Below, piece by piece: positions 29,018-29,140 of a stretch of 29,140 bases of DNA. The notes under the pieces are model-generated. The model was not told the origin of the DNA. It searched no databases and saw only the letters and a list, made by a program, of their open reading frames with translations. Numbering within the stretch: the first letter of the stretch is position 1; each line of letters opens with the position of its first letter. Where the stretch lies: IMG/VR virus record IMGVR_UViG_3300042905_001919, positions 1 through 29,140 of that record; one strand, 5' to 3'. A program made the position numbers and the translations under genes. Source of the stretch: a virus.

Positions 29018-29140
29018 TCATCGTGCAAGTTCCCCACCAAATCCACCCGCACCGAAAGCCCCGACCCCGATCAATGCGCTGAGTCGGTTCCTGGCCTCGT
29101 CGCTGATGACCGGTGGCGGCGCCGCGGTGACAACGGGCTT
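29018..29140 (-). CDS. C-terminal fragment of a protein cut by the window edge
   Basis: Reading leftward from base 29140, 40 codons encode PVVTAAPPPVISDEARNRL and then a Gly-rich end (IGVGAFGAGGFGGELAR), stopping at TGA 29020-29018. The Pro-rich then Gly/Ala-rich composition fits the tail of a virion protein upstream of the fibre gene. The remainder is outside the window. A rightward ORF from 28955 covers the same bases and is the weaker choice. Confidence 0.45.
   Translation of the reverse strand, partial: KPVVTAAPPPVISDEARNRLSALIGVGAFGAGGFGGELAR

Noticed and set aside
28955-29140. Rightward ORF beginning MGWEYVMALGVGVGIYSAL, holin-like in its first residues
   Set aside because: Opposite to the local genes, no ribosome site, and its later sequence is unlike a membrane protein; the minus fragment fits better.
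1-29140. CRISPR arrays, tRNA genes, insertion sequences, integrase genes
   Set aside because: No evenly spaced repeat-spacer pattern, no tRNA-like arms, and no transposase, tyrosine recombinase or serine recombinase motif were seen in any plausible reading frame.

Overview
The window is part of the genome of a tailed double-stranded DNA bacteriophage (or prophage). It holds a terminase pair, portal, scaffold and major capsid genes, a replication module, a recombination module and a lysis cassette. The genes are tightly packed, mostly through ATGA stop-start overlaps. I see no tape-measure, tail-tube or sheath gene. The long portal and the N4 gp56-like coat protein lean towards a short-tailed (podovirus-like) phage, but this is not proven. 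Lysis-gene types and attC style point to a Gram-negative, probably proteobacterial, host. No integrase of any kind and no tRNA is in the window.

Layout. From 1 to 14763 runs a leftward (minus) morphogenesis block. In transcription order it is small terminase, an HNH endonuclease, large terminase, four small genes, portal, two small virion-type genes, two tandem glycine-rich proteins, a 128-aa protein, a 651-aa repeat protein, a 152-aa protein, a putative ADP-ribosyltransferase, an 87-aa protein, scaffold, major capsid and a truncated HNH gene. A 373-bp gene-free stretch (14764-15136) separates it from a leftward early block (15137-23359). That block holds a leaderless HTH regulator, a replication initiator with repeats inside its gene, a DnaB-like helicase, a Ref-like nuclease, a DUF1367 protein and a NUMOD3-type nuclease. 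Back-to-back promoters at 23367-23429 divide it from a rightward operon (23468-27285) with a RecT-like annealing protein and a YqaJ-type exonuclease. A leftward lysis and tail cassette (27292-29140) converges on that operon.

The most striking feature is a 3183-bp integron-type cassette array (17531-20713) inside the replication operon. Six attC-like sites delimit six cassettes: a hypothetical protein, a DPPY DNA methyltransferase, an MT-A70 methyltransferase, a GNAT acetyltransferase, a small zinc-ribbon protein and an XF1762-like protein. The array splits the 3' end of a small Cys-rich phage gene. Removing it in silico at the G/TT crossover points joins the two halves in frame (ending YNDKCT). 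All six cassette ORFs run opposite to the usual gene direction relative to their attC sites, yet run with the phage operon. The array therefore appears to be wired into phage transcription rather than into an integron promoter.

Working together: the divergent promoters drive the early genes. Initiator and helicase replicate the DNA, RecT and exonuclease handle recombination, and the cassette methyltransferases may modify phage DNA against host restriction. The late block builds and fills the capsid, and the M15 peptidase with a membrane partner lyses the cell.
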